From an uncultured Terriglobus sp. (GTDB lineage: Bacteria; Acidobacteriota; Terriglobia; Terriglobales; Acidobacteriaceae), in NCBI GenBank assembly GCA_937873305.1, contig CALMOM010000045.1:17675-55853 (forward strand): a DNA stretch of 38,179 bases. The letters are read 5' to 3'. The position numbers were made by a program, and so were the translations under genes. The notes beneath the pieces were generated by a model. The model worked only from the letters and a program-made list of their open reading frames with translations, did not search any database and was not told the DNA's origin. This document shows, in pieces, positions 24,240-33,600 of this stretch (position 1 is its first letter; the number at the start of each line of letters is the position of its first letter).

Positions 24240-25922
24240 CTACAGCGTTTCATTGGCGGCGTTTGCAAGCGCAGTGTCCTTTACCGCCCTGGACCATGCA
24301 ATGCGAAGGTCTGTGACTTGGCGCAGTGCAAAGTTTGGTTGCGGTGGCGCGGTGACCGCGAAGAAGTCTGCACGGGAGACGTCTTCCAGCCAGAAGGCGG
24401 GACGCGGGTCTAGGTTTGAAGGCGCGATCTCGACGTGTGACATCTGCAGGTTTCGCAGATGTCGAATGAAGAAGCCGTGGCAAGGAGTGGGCCCGAAGAA
24501 CTGCAGTTCCGGGTAGCCCGTTTCGAGTTCAGGCACGTGCAGTGTTCGCCAGTCCGGCATGGGCTTTGTCGTTTCACCAAATCCTTCGCCCGCCCGGTCA
24601 GGCAGACCACGATGACCGAAGTAGCAGTTGGACAGCATTACGTCTTCGATCCTGTTGTCAGGAATACCGGAAAATACTGACGCGGTCGAGGATGCGGAGT
24701 TGTACGAGACAAGGTTGGAGATGGCGACGCGACGCAACGTGCCCGGGCGCGCCTGCTCTTTGGGGCCGCGGTTGCGACGGTTCAGCCTTAGGAAGAGCGG
24801 CCCATCGACCGTATCGCGAAGCGCGATGTTCGAAATGGCAATGTCTTCGAGAAAAGCGCCGTCGCTCGTTTCAAGCGAGATTCCCTTAGAACCCTCACAC
24901 ACGCAGTTCGAAATGGCGATGTTGCGGAACCCACCATTCGACTCTGTGCCGCACTTGATCCGGCCTTGTCGCGAGACGTGCACGTCAGGCGCGAACTTCT
25001 TCCAGGTTCCAGCCAGCACCGTGCCGAGTTCGTACGTTCCTGTCACGAAGCAGTTCGCGATCGTCACGTTGTCGGTCGAGCGTGCATACCCCAGAGCAAA
25101 GCTGGATTTCGGACAGATGGCGTCATCCCACGGAGAATTGACGGTGCAGTTCGACACGCGCACATTTCTGCAGCAGTCGATGTCAAATCCGTCCCGGTCC
25201 GTGTCTACGACTAGGTTGTCGATGGTGAGGTTATCCACGCCCGTTGCAAGCAGAGCGAAGTGACCGCCTTTCAGAATGGCAAAGTCTTGCAGTGTGACGT
25301 TGCGGCAAAGTTTAAGCGCGATGGCCTTGTTGCCAACACCGGGTTGTTCTGCACGGAACAGCACGCCAGGGCCGCGCAGCGGGTCGGGAGCTGTGCCCGC
25401 GCGCGCTCCATTGCCGCAGGAGAGACCCCTGCCGTGGATCAATCCCGGGCCGGTGATGGAAACATCGGCGAGTCCCTCGCCATAGATCAGCGAGTTAGGC
25501 CAGTGGTTGTGACCGTAGTCCTGGTACGCCTCCCACGCTTGCGGCGGGCCTGCAGCGTCATAAGAACCGCCGTTGTAACCTGTGGTGTCGCCGGGCTTAG
25601 GCGAATCGGCACCGACAATGACACAGCCTGCGGACAGGTAGAGGTGCAGCCTGTCGCACAGGCGGATCGTGAAGCAAAGGTATATTCCACTTGGAAATAC
25701 CAGGGTTCCACCACCTGCGTCTCGAATCGCAGAGATGGCCCGATTGATCGCGGGCGAGTCCACCGTTTTCCCATCGCCCGTGGCACCGTAATCACGCACA
25801 TTAACGAACGCGGCGGCAGCATTCGGCGCAGCAGGGGATGCAAACGCAGACGTAGCAGCAGCAACCGCGCCGGATGCTGTGGACAAAGAGAATTTCAGCA
25901 CGTCCCGCCGGCTTTCGTTCAT
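24240..25922 (-). CDS. Second GH28 family (polygalacturonase-like) protein, Tat-exported
   Basis: 560 residues, a clear paralogue of the protein at 17520. A twin-arginine signal (NESRRDVLKFSLSTASG) precedes NVRDYGATGDGKTVDSPAIN. Active-site candidates are DTDRDG (240-245), Asp266-Asp267 in SPWDDAICPKS and RIK (321-323); the usual GHG is again replaced, here by GTYELG (295-300). Long stretches are identical to the paralogue, such as CRNVRVSNCTVNSPWDDAIC and RIKCGTESNGGFRNI, with an insertion of about eight residues near 170-185. It probably acts on the same pectic polymer with somewhat different specificity. It is upstream of the GH2 gene in the same direction. Confidence 0.88.
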   Translation of the reverse strand: MNESRRDVLKFSLSTASGAVAAATSAFASPAAPNAAAAFVNVRDYGATGDGKTVDSPAINRAISAIRDAGGGTLVFPSGIYLCFTIRLCDRLHLYLSAGCVIVGADSPKPGDTTGYNGGSYDAAGPPQAWEAYQDYGHNHWPNSLIYGEGLADVSITGPGLIHGRGLSCGNGARAGTAPDPLRGPGVLFRAEQPGVGNKAIALKLCRNVTLQDFAILKGGHFALLATGVDNLTIDNLVVDTDRDGFDIDCCRNVRVSNCTVNSPWDDAICPKSSFALGYARSTDNVTIANCFVTGTYELGTVLAGTWKKFAPDVHVSRQGRIKCGTESNGGFRNIAISNCVCEGSKGISLETSDGAFLEDIAISNIALRDTVDGPLFLRLNRRNRGPKEQARPGTLRRVAISNLVSYNSASSTASVFSGIPDNRIEDVMLSNCYFGHRGLPDRAGEGFGETTKPMPDWRTLHVPELETGYPELQFFGPTPCHGFFIRHLRNLQMSHVEIAPSNLDPRPAFWLEDVSRADFFAVTAPPQPNFALRQVTDLRIAWSRAVKDTALANAANETL

Positions 25923-25971
25923 GGGTGACGAGAGCCTATCAGGCTACATCGTCGTTGACAATCAACGAGGG

Positions 25972-26736
25972 TTAACGGATGACCTCAACCATCGCCTCCA
26001 CCTCCAGCCGACGGGTGCTGCCCAACACATCCAGGCCGCCCAGCACCAGCGGCTTGCCCTCGACGAGATAGCTGGTCCCCTCAAGCCGGGTCTGGCGAAT
26101 GATGGGGTCCTCGGGACCGGTGCTTGACTTTTCCGCCACCACTGCAGACTGCTCGATGTTCGACTTGAGCTGAACCCCGTTGCCATAGTCGCGCACCGTG
26201 GAATCGAAGTTCAAGCCAACGTCCAGGTACGTGGCCTGCTTCGTGATCTGGCCCGGGATGGAAGTAGAACCGGTATAGATCGGGATGCGGCTGCCTTCTT
26301 TCATCTGCATGCGCTCACCTTCGGCCAGCACCATGCTGTAGCGTTGCACGCCAATGCGCTTGCCAGTATCGATATCGGTGAACGTATAGGTCAGGCGGTA
26401 TTGCCGGTGGGGGTGATCGAGCTCTTTGATAAGTTCGCCTGTTTGTTGCACCTGATCCGGCGTGCTGCGCACCACAATGGCATTCTGAGCGGGTACCAAG
26501 AAAATGCGTGTTGAAGGCAGGCCTGCATTGCGCACGGCAGTCAAAATTTCATTCTGCTCCGCCTGAGTAGCAGAGGCCGAAAGGTGAAACGTCCGCGTAA
26601 TGAAGCCTGGTTCGCGAACTGCCTCCTGAGCGAGCCCGGGGATCGGGGCCTGCGCCGGTGCTTGTTGGGGCGCAAGGGATGCGATGGCGTACATAAGGGC
26701 CATGGGCAGGGTGTGGCGCAACTGAATTGGCTTCAT
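25972..26736 (-). CDS. Mini secretin-like periplasmic protein
   Basis: 254 residues with a signal peptide (cleavage around APAQA, residues 25-30). Residues 48-108 look like a secretin N-type (NolW-like) domain: FHLSASATQAEQNEILTAVR, STRIFLVPAQNAIVVRSTPD, ELIKELDHP. The remainder resembles the beta-rich secretin domain in miniature: EGSRIPIYTGS, YLDVGLNFDSTVRDYGNGVQ, PIIRQTRLEG and GKPLVLGGLDVLG. True secretins are longer and have several N domains, so pore formation is unproven. It overlaps the anti-sigma-like gene by one base (TAATG), indicating coupled translation in the operon with the ECF sigma factor. Confidence 0.65.
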   Translation of the reverse strand: MKPIQLRHTLPMALMYAIASLAPQQAPAQAPIPGLAQEAVREPGFITRTFHLSASATQAEQNEILTAVRNAGLPSTRIFLVPAQNAIVVRSTPDQVQQTGELIKELDHPHRQYRLTYTFTDIDTGKRIGVQRYSMVLAEGERMQMKEGSRIPIYTGSTSIPGQITKQATYLDVGLNFDSTVRDYGNGVQLKSNIEQSAVVAEKSSTGPEDPIIRQTRLEGTSYLVEGKPLVLGGLDVLGSTRRLEVEAMVEVIR

Positions 26737-27467
26737 TATGGTGTCTCCCGTACAAGTGGTTGTGCATTCGCTGCAGCGGCGGCAGCAGGGGTCAGCAGAG
26801 TGCCGGACGTGTCGTCCTCTTCGTCGTCGGCCGCGGGAGCCGTGGCGAAAAATTCGGCGACCGCATCCTTTTGCCGCTGGAACGTCGCCTCCCGTGCGGG
26901 GTCTGTCAACTGGGCAAGCTGTTCGGTTGGCTCATGCCGCGCCAGCCGCAGTAGAAGCCGCTCCTGCTGCGTCATGGGAAGGGGCGGCGGCGCAAAGCTG
27001 GTATCGACTGTGCCCGATGAGTGCACCGCAATGGGCGTATCCAGTGCGACAGTCACATGGTTCACGGCTTGGCTGTGGAAGGGGCGCGGCCCAGGCAGCA
27101 TGGATGCTACCTGGACCGGCACGGCTGTGGTGCCGCGCTGCTGGATGAGCGCGGTCTGGCCGCCGTTGCTGGTTTCGGCATAGGTATGCTGCTGCTTGGG
27201 AGACGCATTGGGCCAATGCAGCAGCATGCCGCCCGCAGCGCACAGCAGGGTAGCTGCGGCAAGCCACGGGGCTGCGGCAGGCCAAGGCCAACGCCATAGG
27301 GAGGGCTGTTGGGATGGAGCACTCATGGCTCCGCGCTCTGTTTCTGCGTGGCGCAGCATGGCCAGAACACGGTCCTGCATGGCTGCATCGGGCGCTGTTC
27401 CAGGCAGTGCCTGCAGAACGGTGTCAATCCGCCGGGTTTGTTCGTGGTAGGGCTCCTTGTGGCTCAT
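26736..27467 (-). CDS. Anti-sigma-like single-pass membrane protein
   Basis: 243 residues. The N-terminal 60 are soluble and would lie in the cytoplasm (HKEPYHEQTRRIDTVLQALP, VLAMLRHAETERGAM), followed by one TM segment at about 64-85 (AAAPWLAAATLLCAAGGMLL) and a Pro/Ala/Thr-rich periplasmic part ending in an acidic and poly-Ala stretch. There is no zinc HxxxCxxC anti-sigma motif. The role as regulator of the neighbouring ECF factor is inferred from topology and gene order: the start codon overlaps the sigma-factor stop by four bases and its own stop overlaps the next gene. Sequence family is otherwise not recognised. Confidence 0.6.
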   Translation of the reverse strand: MSHKEPYHEQTRRIDTVLQALPGTAPDAAMQDRVLAMLRHAETERGAMSAPSQQPSLWRWPWPAAAPWLAAATLLCAAGGMLLHWPNASPKQQHTYAETSNGGQTALIQQRGTTAVPVQVASMLPGPRPFHSQAVNHVTVALDTPIAVHSSGTVDTSFAPPPLPMTQQERLLLRLARHEPTEQLAQLTDPAREATFQRQKDAVAEFFATAPAADDEEDDTSGTLLTPAAAAAANAQPLVRETP

Positions 27468-28054
27468 GGGCGCCTCCTTTCTGTTTGTGTGCCCAGCCGC
27501 TGCCGTAGCCGTTCGCGGGCGCGGAACAGCAGGGCGCGTACGGCGGACTCGCTCTTGTGGAGCACTGCCGCAATCTCGGCTGTCTTCATTTCATCGACCG
27601 CGCACAGCAGCAGCACGTGGCGCTCGGCACGTGGCAGCCGGTCCATTTCAAGCAGGACGCGTTGCAACTCACGCACCTCCGCCAGGGCCTGATCTGCGGG
27701 CAAATGGCGGGCCACCAGCGACTGCGCAAAGCCGTCGTCCATCTGACCGGGTGTGATGCGTTGCTTGCGGTCGAGCGCCAGCCGCCACACGATGCGCACC
27801 AGCCACACGCGCATGTCTTCAATCTCGGGCAGCCGGTCCTGGTGCCTCAACACGCGCAGAAAGGCATCCTGCACGGCGTCCTCTGCCTCCGCCGGATTGC
27901 GCAGCACGGCATGCGCCACGCGAAACAGCAGAGACGAGTAGGTTACGACCAGCGCCTCCACGTCCACGGCGCGGCGCACGGTTTCGCTGCGGGCCTGTGC
28001 GGGTTCCGCCGGGTCGATCACTAAAACCAGTCCGTACCTTTCCGCAGAGGTCAT
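27464..28054 (-). CDS. ECF-type RNA polymerase sigma factor
   Basis: 196 residues with the two domains of extracytoplasmic-function sigma factors. Sigma-2 spans about 37-100: LVVTYSSLLFRVAHAVLRNP, AEAEDAVQDAFLRVLRHQD, MRVWLVRIVWRLALDRKQR. Sigma-4 spans about 128-185: RVLLEMDRLPRAERHVLLL and the helix-turn-helix MKTAEIAAVLHKSESAVRAL, ending RARERLRQRL. It directs RNA polymerase to a set of promoters when released from its regulator. The gene overlaps the anti-sigma-like gene by four bases (ATGA). Whether it autoregulates cannot be seen; the 124-base gap upstream shows no clear AAC/CGT type promoter that I can defend. Confidence 0.92.
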   Translation of the reverse strand: MTSAERYGLVLVIDPAEPAQARSETVRRAVDVEALVVTYSSLLFRVAHAVLRNPAEAEDAVQDAFLRVLRHQDRLPEIEDMRVWLVRIVWRLALDRKQRITPGQMDDGFAQSLVARHLPADQALAEVRELQRVLLEMDRLPRAERHVLLLCAVDEMKTAEIAAVLHKSESAVRALLFRARERLRQRLGTQTERRRP

Positions 28055-28178
28055 TGGGGTCTCTCTATCGGTACAGACGGGCTGGTGGGTGGCGCGCTCG
28101 AGAAATGTTTTGCATCAAGTCTGCGCAAGAGAATGAGCGACCTCGGCGTCGAGGTCGCCCGTTCTGCACTTGGGCGCT

Positions 28179-29990
28179 TCAGACCACGTTCACGGTCAAC
28201 GTGACGGTTTGTGCGGTGCCGCTGCTGGGCGTGATCGTGACGGGTACGGTGTACGTGCCGGCGGCGGAGCTGTGGGCGTTCTTGTCGCCACCGCAGCCGC
28301 TGACACCCAGCACCACGGCCAGTGACAGCAACACCGGCAGCTTCCATAGCGCAATGGAGCGAAGATTGCGCGCACGCCGCCGTGCCAGCCCCAAACCGCT
28401 GAGCAGAGACAAGCCCAGTACCGCGTACTCCACCTGCGGAGTTGCAGGCAGTAAGGGCAAGGTGGGTCTGCGAAGTGCTGCCACATTGGCTGTGCCGATG
28501 GTAATGTTTGTGCTCACAGCAGCGCCGGTGATGGTGAGCGATCCGGTGGCGACGCTGCACTTGAGGCCGGTGACGCTGCCGCAGGCCACGGTGAAGCTGC
28601 CTGTAAAGCCACCGACTGGCATGATGGTGAGCGTGGAAAAGCCGCTGTTGCCGCGCGGTATGCCGATGGTGGTGGGTGAGAGCGCAGCGGTGTAGCCGGG
28701 TGCAACCACGGTGACGGTGACATTTGAGGAAGTGGCGCTGCTGAAGCCGTTGACTCCGGCAAAGGTAGCCATCAGCGAGTGCGATCCGGCAGCGAGCGCG
28801 GTGGTGGTGTATGTGGCAGTTGCGACCGTGGTGGTGCCGCTGACCAGCGAGGTGCCGAGGACGGTGGTGCCGTCGCGGAAGGTGACGATGCCGGTGGGAG
28901 TGCCTGCCGTGCCGGTAACCGTTGCGGTAAGCGTAACGCTGCTGCCCAGGTTGGTGCTGCTGGCAGAACTGGTAAGCGAGAGGCCAGTAATGACTGGCGT
29001 GCCCAGCAAACGCAGGGCAGCCGCTGCAATCAGGCTGTGGCCATAGGTGGTGGGGTGCAGGTCATCCCAGAAGAGGTACGTGTCCGGGTTGACTGTGGCA
29101 TTGCCCTGCGAACTGGATTTGACGTTGGCGAAGCCGTAGCCGATGGGCGGACCGACGACCGTGCTAAACAGCGTATAGATGTCGAGCTGGTACAGCCGCA
29201 GCGTTCTGCCTGCGGCTGCCTGTTGCACCTGCGCGAGCGCGGCGGCCAGCGCCTGGTTGAAGCCTGCCGCGGCAGCCGTGGCCTGCGCGGATGCCGCGGC
29301 GCTGCCGTTCAGCCGGGGGATGAGGCCGAGGGGCGGCAGGTTCGGTACCAGGATGTCGGTGGCTCCGGCGGCGATCAATGCCTGCACGATGCTAGCCTCG
29401 CGCATAGCGGCGGTGATGATGTCGGCGGTACTGGTGGCATTCAAGAGATCGTTCGCGCCGCCCCATACCACGTAAAGCGTGCTGCTGTTGATGGTGGGTG
29501 CGCTGGCAAAATAGTCGCTCAACTGCTGGCCCATGTTGTTGACGGTGAACGAGAGGGCATTGCCAGGGCCGTAGGTGAACGGGGAGGTGCCGGTGTTGGT
29601 GGTGGCAAAGCCGTAGGCGTAGTTGCGTCCGCCTGCAAGCGAGTTGGTCACGCTGGGCTTGCTGGCAAGTTGTGCGGCCAGTTGCTCCACCCACACGCCG
29701 GTGTAGTTGCGCGCGGAAGGCAGTGTGTCCAGGCCGTCGGTGAAGCGGCCGTTGGTGTATCCGGTGAGCGGGCCGGGTACCTGCGCGCTGAATCCGTATT
29801 TGGCGTTGCTCTGGTAGGCGTCGTTGCCGGTGTCGGAGAGCGAGTCGCCGATGACGACGACGGAGGTATACGCCTGCCCCAAGGCCATACGGCCAGCGAT
29901 GAGGAGTACCAGTGCAAGCAGGAGCAGAATGCCTGACGGTGGTGCGCAATGTTGCGTACGTTTTATGGGTGCTGCATTGAGTGTGGTCAC
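28179..29990 (-). CDS. GDSL/SGNH esterase with Ig-like domain and unusual C-terminal tail
   Basis: 603 residues from the GTG at 29990, which has TTGGAG seven bases upstream and leads into a signal peptide (SGILLLLALVLLIAG, cleavage near ALGQA). ATG 30026 and TTG 30041 are weaker alternatives. SGNH blocks are clear: VVIGDSLSDTGND (nucleophile Ser50), GGAND (177-181) and DDLHPT (309-314, Asp and His of the triad). Family members hydrolyse esters. A Big_3_5 Ig-like domain follows (335-430), then a beta domain (431-500). The end has a hydrophobic segment (about 521-536), RRRAR (537-541), a second hydrophobic segment (546-562), VSGCGG with Cys566, and a beta-rich end. The same tail layout occurs in the protein at 34784. 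Confidence 0.85.
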   Translation of the reverse strand: MTTLNAAPIKRTQHCAPPSGILLLLALVLLIAGRMALGQAYTSVVVIGDSLSDTGNDAYQSNAKYGFSAQVPGPLTGYTNGRFTDGLDTLPSARNYTGVWVEQLAAQLASKPSVTNSLAGGRNYAYGFATTNTGTSPFTYGPGNALSFTVNNMGQQLSDYFASAPTINSSTLYVVWGGANDLLNATSTADIITAAMREASIVQALIAAGATDILVPNLPPLGLIPRLNGSAAASAQATAAAAGFNQALAAALAQVQQAAAGRTLRLYQLDIYTLFSTVVGPPIGYGFANVKSSSQGNATVNPDTYLFWDDLHPTTYGHSLIAAAALRLLGTPVITGLSLTSSASSTNLGSSVTLTATVTGTAGTPTGIVTFRDGTTVLGTSLVSGTTTVATATYTTTALAAGSHSLMATFAGVNGFSSATSSNVTVTVVAPGYTAALSPTTIGIPRGNSGFSTLTIMPVGGFTGSFTVACGSVTGLKCSVATGSLTITGAAVSTNITIGTANVAALRRPTLPLLPATPQVEYAVLGLSLLSGLGLARRRARNLRSIALWKLPVLLSLAVVLGVSGCGGDKNAHSSAAGTYTVPVTITPSSGTAQTVTLTVNVV

Positions 29991-30128
29991 TGGGGAGCTC
30001 CAAGACTGCACCTGCGCGGCACGCATGTGCGGCAAATTCAATCCGCTACTGTCGGTTGTGCGAGACTACGCGGGAGTATGCCCCAGGCACTCGCGGTTGG
30101 GCAAGGAAAACTTGAGAGGAGGGTGCCG

Positions 30129-30602
30129 ATGTGTATCGCAGACGCAGGGATCGCGGCGCACTTGCCGACAGTGCAGGCGAAGGACCTGAACGGACGCGTG
30201 CTCGCGCTGCCGAAGGATTTGCCGGGTGAGCGGACGATTGCCATTGTCGCGTTTCAACGTGAGCAGCAGCCCAACGTGGACACGTGGACGCGCGGCCTGA
30301 AGCTGCTGGAGAGCAGCCTGCCGTGGCTCGAGCTGCCGGTGATCGACGACCCCGGCGCGGTGGCGCGATGGTTCATCGCCGGTGGCATGCGGCGCGGCAT
30401 CAAGGACCATGCGCTATGGCAACACGTTGTGACGCTGTACACGCGCAAGGCCGACCTAAACCGCGCGCTGGAGATTACGTCGGAGGCGACGGTGTATGTG
30501 TTGGTGCTGGACCGTGAGGGCCGCGTGGTGGAGCGGGTGAGCGGTGACTACTCACCCGCGGCGGCGGAACAGGTGCTGCGGGCTGTGAACCCGCAGCGTT
30601 GA
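30129..30602 (+). CDS. Thioredoxin-fold protein without active-site cysteines
   Basis: 157 residues from the ATG at 30129, which has GAGAGGAGGG six bases upstream; the frame opens earlier (29949) but that part overlaps the divergent gene and has no ribosome site. The pattern VQAKDLNGRVLALPKDLPGE, TIAIVAFQREQQPNVDTWTR, LPVIDDPG and EATVYVLVLDREGRVVERVS matches a thioredoxin-like fold of the redoxin/ATP10-like kind. The only cysteine is at residue 2, so peroxidase or disulfide activity is unlikely. There is no signal peptide. It is divergent from the GDSL gene and ends three bases from the stop of the second TonB receptor, which is convergent. Function unknown. Confidence 0.7.
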   Translation: MCIADAGIAAHLPTVQAKDLNGRVLALPKDLPGERTIAIVAFQREQQPNVDTWTRGLKLLESSLPWLELPVIDDPGAVARWFIAGGMRRGIKDHALWQHVVTLYTRKADLNRALEITSEATVYVLVLDREGRVVERVSGDYSPAAAEQVLRAVNPQR

Positions 30603-30605
30603 CGG

Positions 30606-33600
30606 TCAGCGGCTGAAGCGCAGGGCGAACTGCGCGACGCGCGGATCGGTGACGGTGCTGGTGATGCTGCCAAAGGCGGTGGTGCCGTAGGCTCCGCTTG
30701 GCTGTGCGAAGCCGGGTGTGTTGAGTACGTTGAAGAGTTCGGCGCGGAACTCGAGGTTAGTTTTTCCGCGGAGCGTGGTGTTCTTGATGAACGACACGTC
30801 GCCGTCGCGGTAGGCGGAACCGCGCACCGGGTTGCGCGAGGCGTTGCCGTACTGGAACTGCGCCGTGGTGCTGAAGGCGGCGGTGTTGAAGAAGTGCGCG
30901 GGCGTGCGCTGGCTCGGTGCCAGTGTAGGGCTCATGCCTCCGATCAGCATGGGCCGCTGCGTAGCGATGCCCGCGAAGCTGTTGGTGTTGGTGGACTGTG
31001 TGACGGTAACGGGCATGCCGCTCTGCATGGTGAGGATGCCCTGCACCTGCCAGCCGCCCAGCACACCGGTGGCAAGGCCGTGGCCTGCGAATTTGGGCAG
31101 CGCGTACACGGTGCTGAGCGTGAGCAGGTTGGGGATGTCGCCGCTCGATGAGTCACGTTCCAGGTATGGGCGGTAAGCGTCCGCGCCCACCAGCGAGCTG
31201 GTGTTGGGCGACGACAGCACGGTGGACGAAAAGACGGACGACGCGTCGTCGATCAGCTTGCTGTGCGTGTAGCTGAGCAGCAGTGACAGGTTGTGCGACA
31301 GGCGCTGCTCCACCTTGGCTTCGATCGCGTTGAAGTTCGTGGTGCCGGTGTTGTTGCGGTAGATGCTGACGTTCTGGAAGCGCGGATAGGGCTTGAGCAG
31401 CTGTGCCGCCGCGACGGTCTTGCCGCCGATGGAGCTGCTGGTGGGCAGTTGGCCGTAGTACGGGTTGGCTACCTGCGTGGTGAGCGATGAGCCCTGCGCC
31501 AACTGCGCCGCGGTCAGCGAGTTGAAGTTGCTGTCTGGGATGCCCACGTGCACCACGTGCGAACCGACGTAGGCCACGTCGAATGACAGGTTGTTGGTCA
31601 CGGCGCGCTGAAAGGCGAGGTTCCACTGCTCCACGTAGCCGGAGCCGGCCTTGCGCGTGGCGGTGTAGACGCTCTGGCCCAGGCCCGCGTTGGGTGTCAG
31701 CGCGATGGAGGCGACCGTGGGGCCGTTCGACAACTTGAACGGCGCGTTGTAGCTGTCGGTGGTTTTCTGCTGCACGTTCTGGATGAAGGGGTACTGCGGC
31801 GTGGTGAACGGCGTGGTGATGCCGCTCTGGTCGATGAAGACGATGCCGAAGCCGCTGCGGATGACGGTCTTGGTGTCAGGCGAGTACGCAAAACCGACGC
31901 GTGGACCGAAGTTGTCGTAATGCAGTTCACGCGCGCTGCGCGAGTTGCCGTTGACGCCCAGGTAGTCCAGTTGCTGCGTGGCCAGGTTGAAGACCGCGCC
32001 CTGGTTGTGCGTCTCCGTGGAGGGCCGGTGCAGGGTGTAGCGCACACCCGCGTTGACCACGAGGTTGGGCAGCGCCTTCCAGTCGTCCTGCACGAAGAAC
32101 TCGTGGATGTAGTCGCGCGGGCGGATGGTGCGCGCCTGCAGGTCGATGGAGAACGTGTCCACCTGGCCCAGCAGGAAGCTGGCCAGCGCGTTGCCGCCGG
32201 TGCTGACAGCCGTGCCCGTGGCCGTGGTGGTGTTGGTGCCGGTGGTGGTGAAGGCGAAGCTGCCGGTGGGATTGGGCGGTGCGATGGCGTTCAGCTCGTA
32301 GCGGCGGCCATCGTAGCCTGCCTTGAAGCTGTGCGCACCCCTGGTCCACACGATCGTGTCGTTGATCTCGCCCACGGCGGTCTGGTAGCGGGCAAAGGTG
32401 CTGGCTGTCTGCCCGAGCTGCGCGAAGCCGGTAAGGGTAAACAGCGGCAGCGCGTTGTTGAAGGCGGCGTTGGTTGGAATGCCAGGGATGTTCAGCGACG
32501 AGCCCGCGGTGCCCGGCAGCGTGGTGCCCGCCTGGGTGTTGCCGCGGCGCGTGTAGCCGATGCGGAAGTCGTTGACCACCGAGGGTGAGAAAGTGTGCGT
32601 CTCGTTCAGGACGATCTGCTGGCCGGTGATGTGCGTCAGGCCGCTGACATTGCCCGCGCCCAGCACAGAGCCGGTGATGACGCCGGAGCCGTCGGGCAGC
32701 GGCGTGGCTGGCTGCTCCACCTCGTGGTAGTAGGTGTAGCGGCTAAAGGCGCGGTCGTGCAGGCCTACCGCGCCGTCCACGCGGGTGTCGAACTGCTGCT
32801 GGTGGTCGTCGTCATTTGCCACGCGGGTGTAATTGTTCGCGGCACCTGTGGAGGTTGGTAGCGGGAAGCGCGCCAGCAGCGCGACGGCGGCGGGGTCGAG
32901 CGGAATGTTGATGGTGTCGTTCGGGAACTCGGCGCGGGCGAGTCGTCCGTTCACCGTGGCGGTGGTATTGGGATTGTAGATTTTCGAGACGCCGGTGAAG
33001 ATGCCGTTGCGCTCGGCCACAGTGGGCACCGTGCTGATGCGGGTGACGCCGATGCGCTGCAGGATGCCCTGGTAGTCGCCAAAGAAGAACAACTTGTCGT
33101 GCAGGATGGGCGCGCCCAGCGTGGCCCCGAACAGGTTGCGGCGATACTCCGGCTTGCGCGCGGTAGTCGTGGCGAAATAGTTGCGGGCGTTCAGCGCCTC
33201 GTTGCGGAAGTACTCGAACAGGCTGCCATGGATCTCGTTGCTGCCGCTGCGCGTGGCCACGTTGACCACGCCGCCGTTAAAGCGGCCAAACTCGGCGGGC
33301 ACGTTGTTGCTCTCGATGGTGAATTCCGCAATGGAGTCGAGGATGGGGAAGAACGCGACCTGACCGGGTTCGGGCTGCAGGGCGCTGATGCCGTCGAACA
33401 GGTATTCGTTCGTGCGCGGACGGCCACCGTTGATGCGCGGCAGCAGGGTTCCTGGCGGCAGCGACACGCCGGGTGCCAGCTGCGCCAGCTGGATGAAGTT
33501 GCGCGTGTTCAGCGGCAGGGCTTCAATGGTGGCACCGGGAATGGTGGTCTGGATGTTGCTGGTCTGCGACTGCAGGAAGAGCGCGTCCGCGTTGACCGTG

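Noticed and set aside
17520-25922. Composite transposon bounded by the GH28 inverted pair
   Set aside because: The repeats are divergent protein genes with no transposase, terminal inverted repeats or target duplications visible.
28779-29936. 385-codon ORF antisense to the GDSL gene
   Set aside because: Gly/Val/Arg-rich shadow of repetitive Thr/Ala/Ser codons on the other strand.
30129-30602. Peroxiredoxin assignment
   Set aside because: The fold pattern fits loosely, but no peroxidatic cysteine is present.
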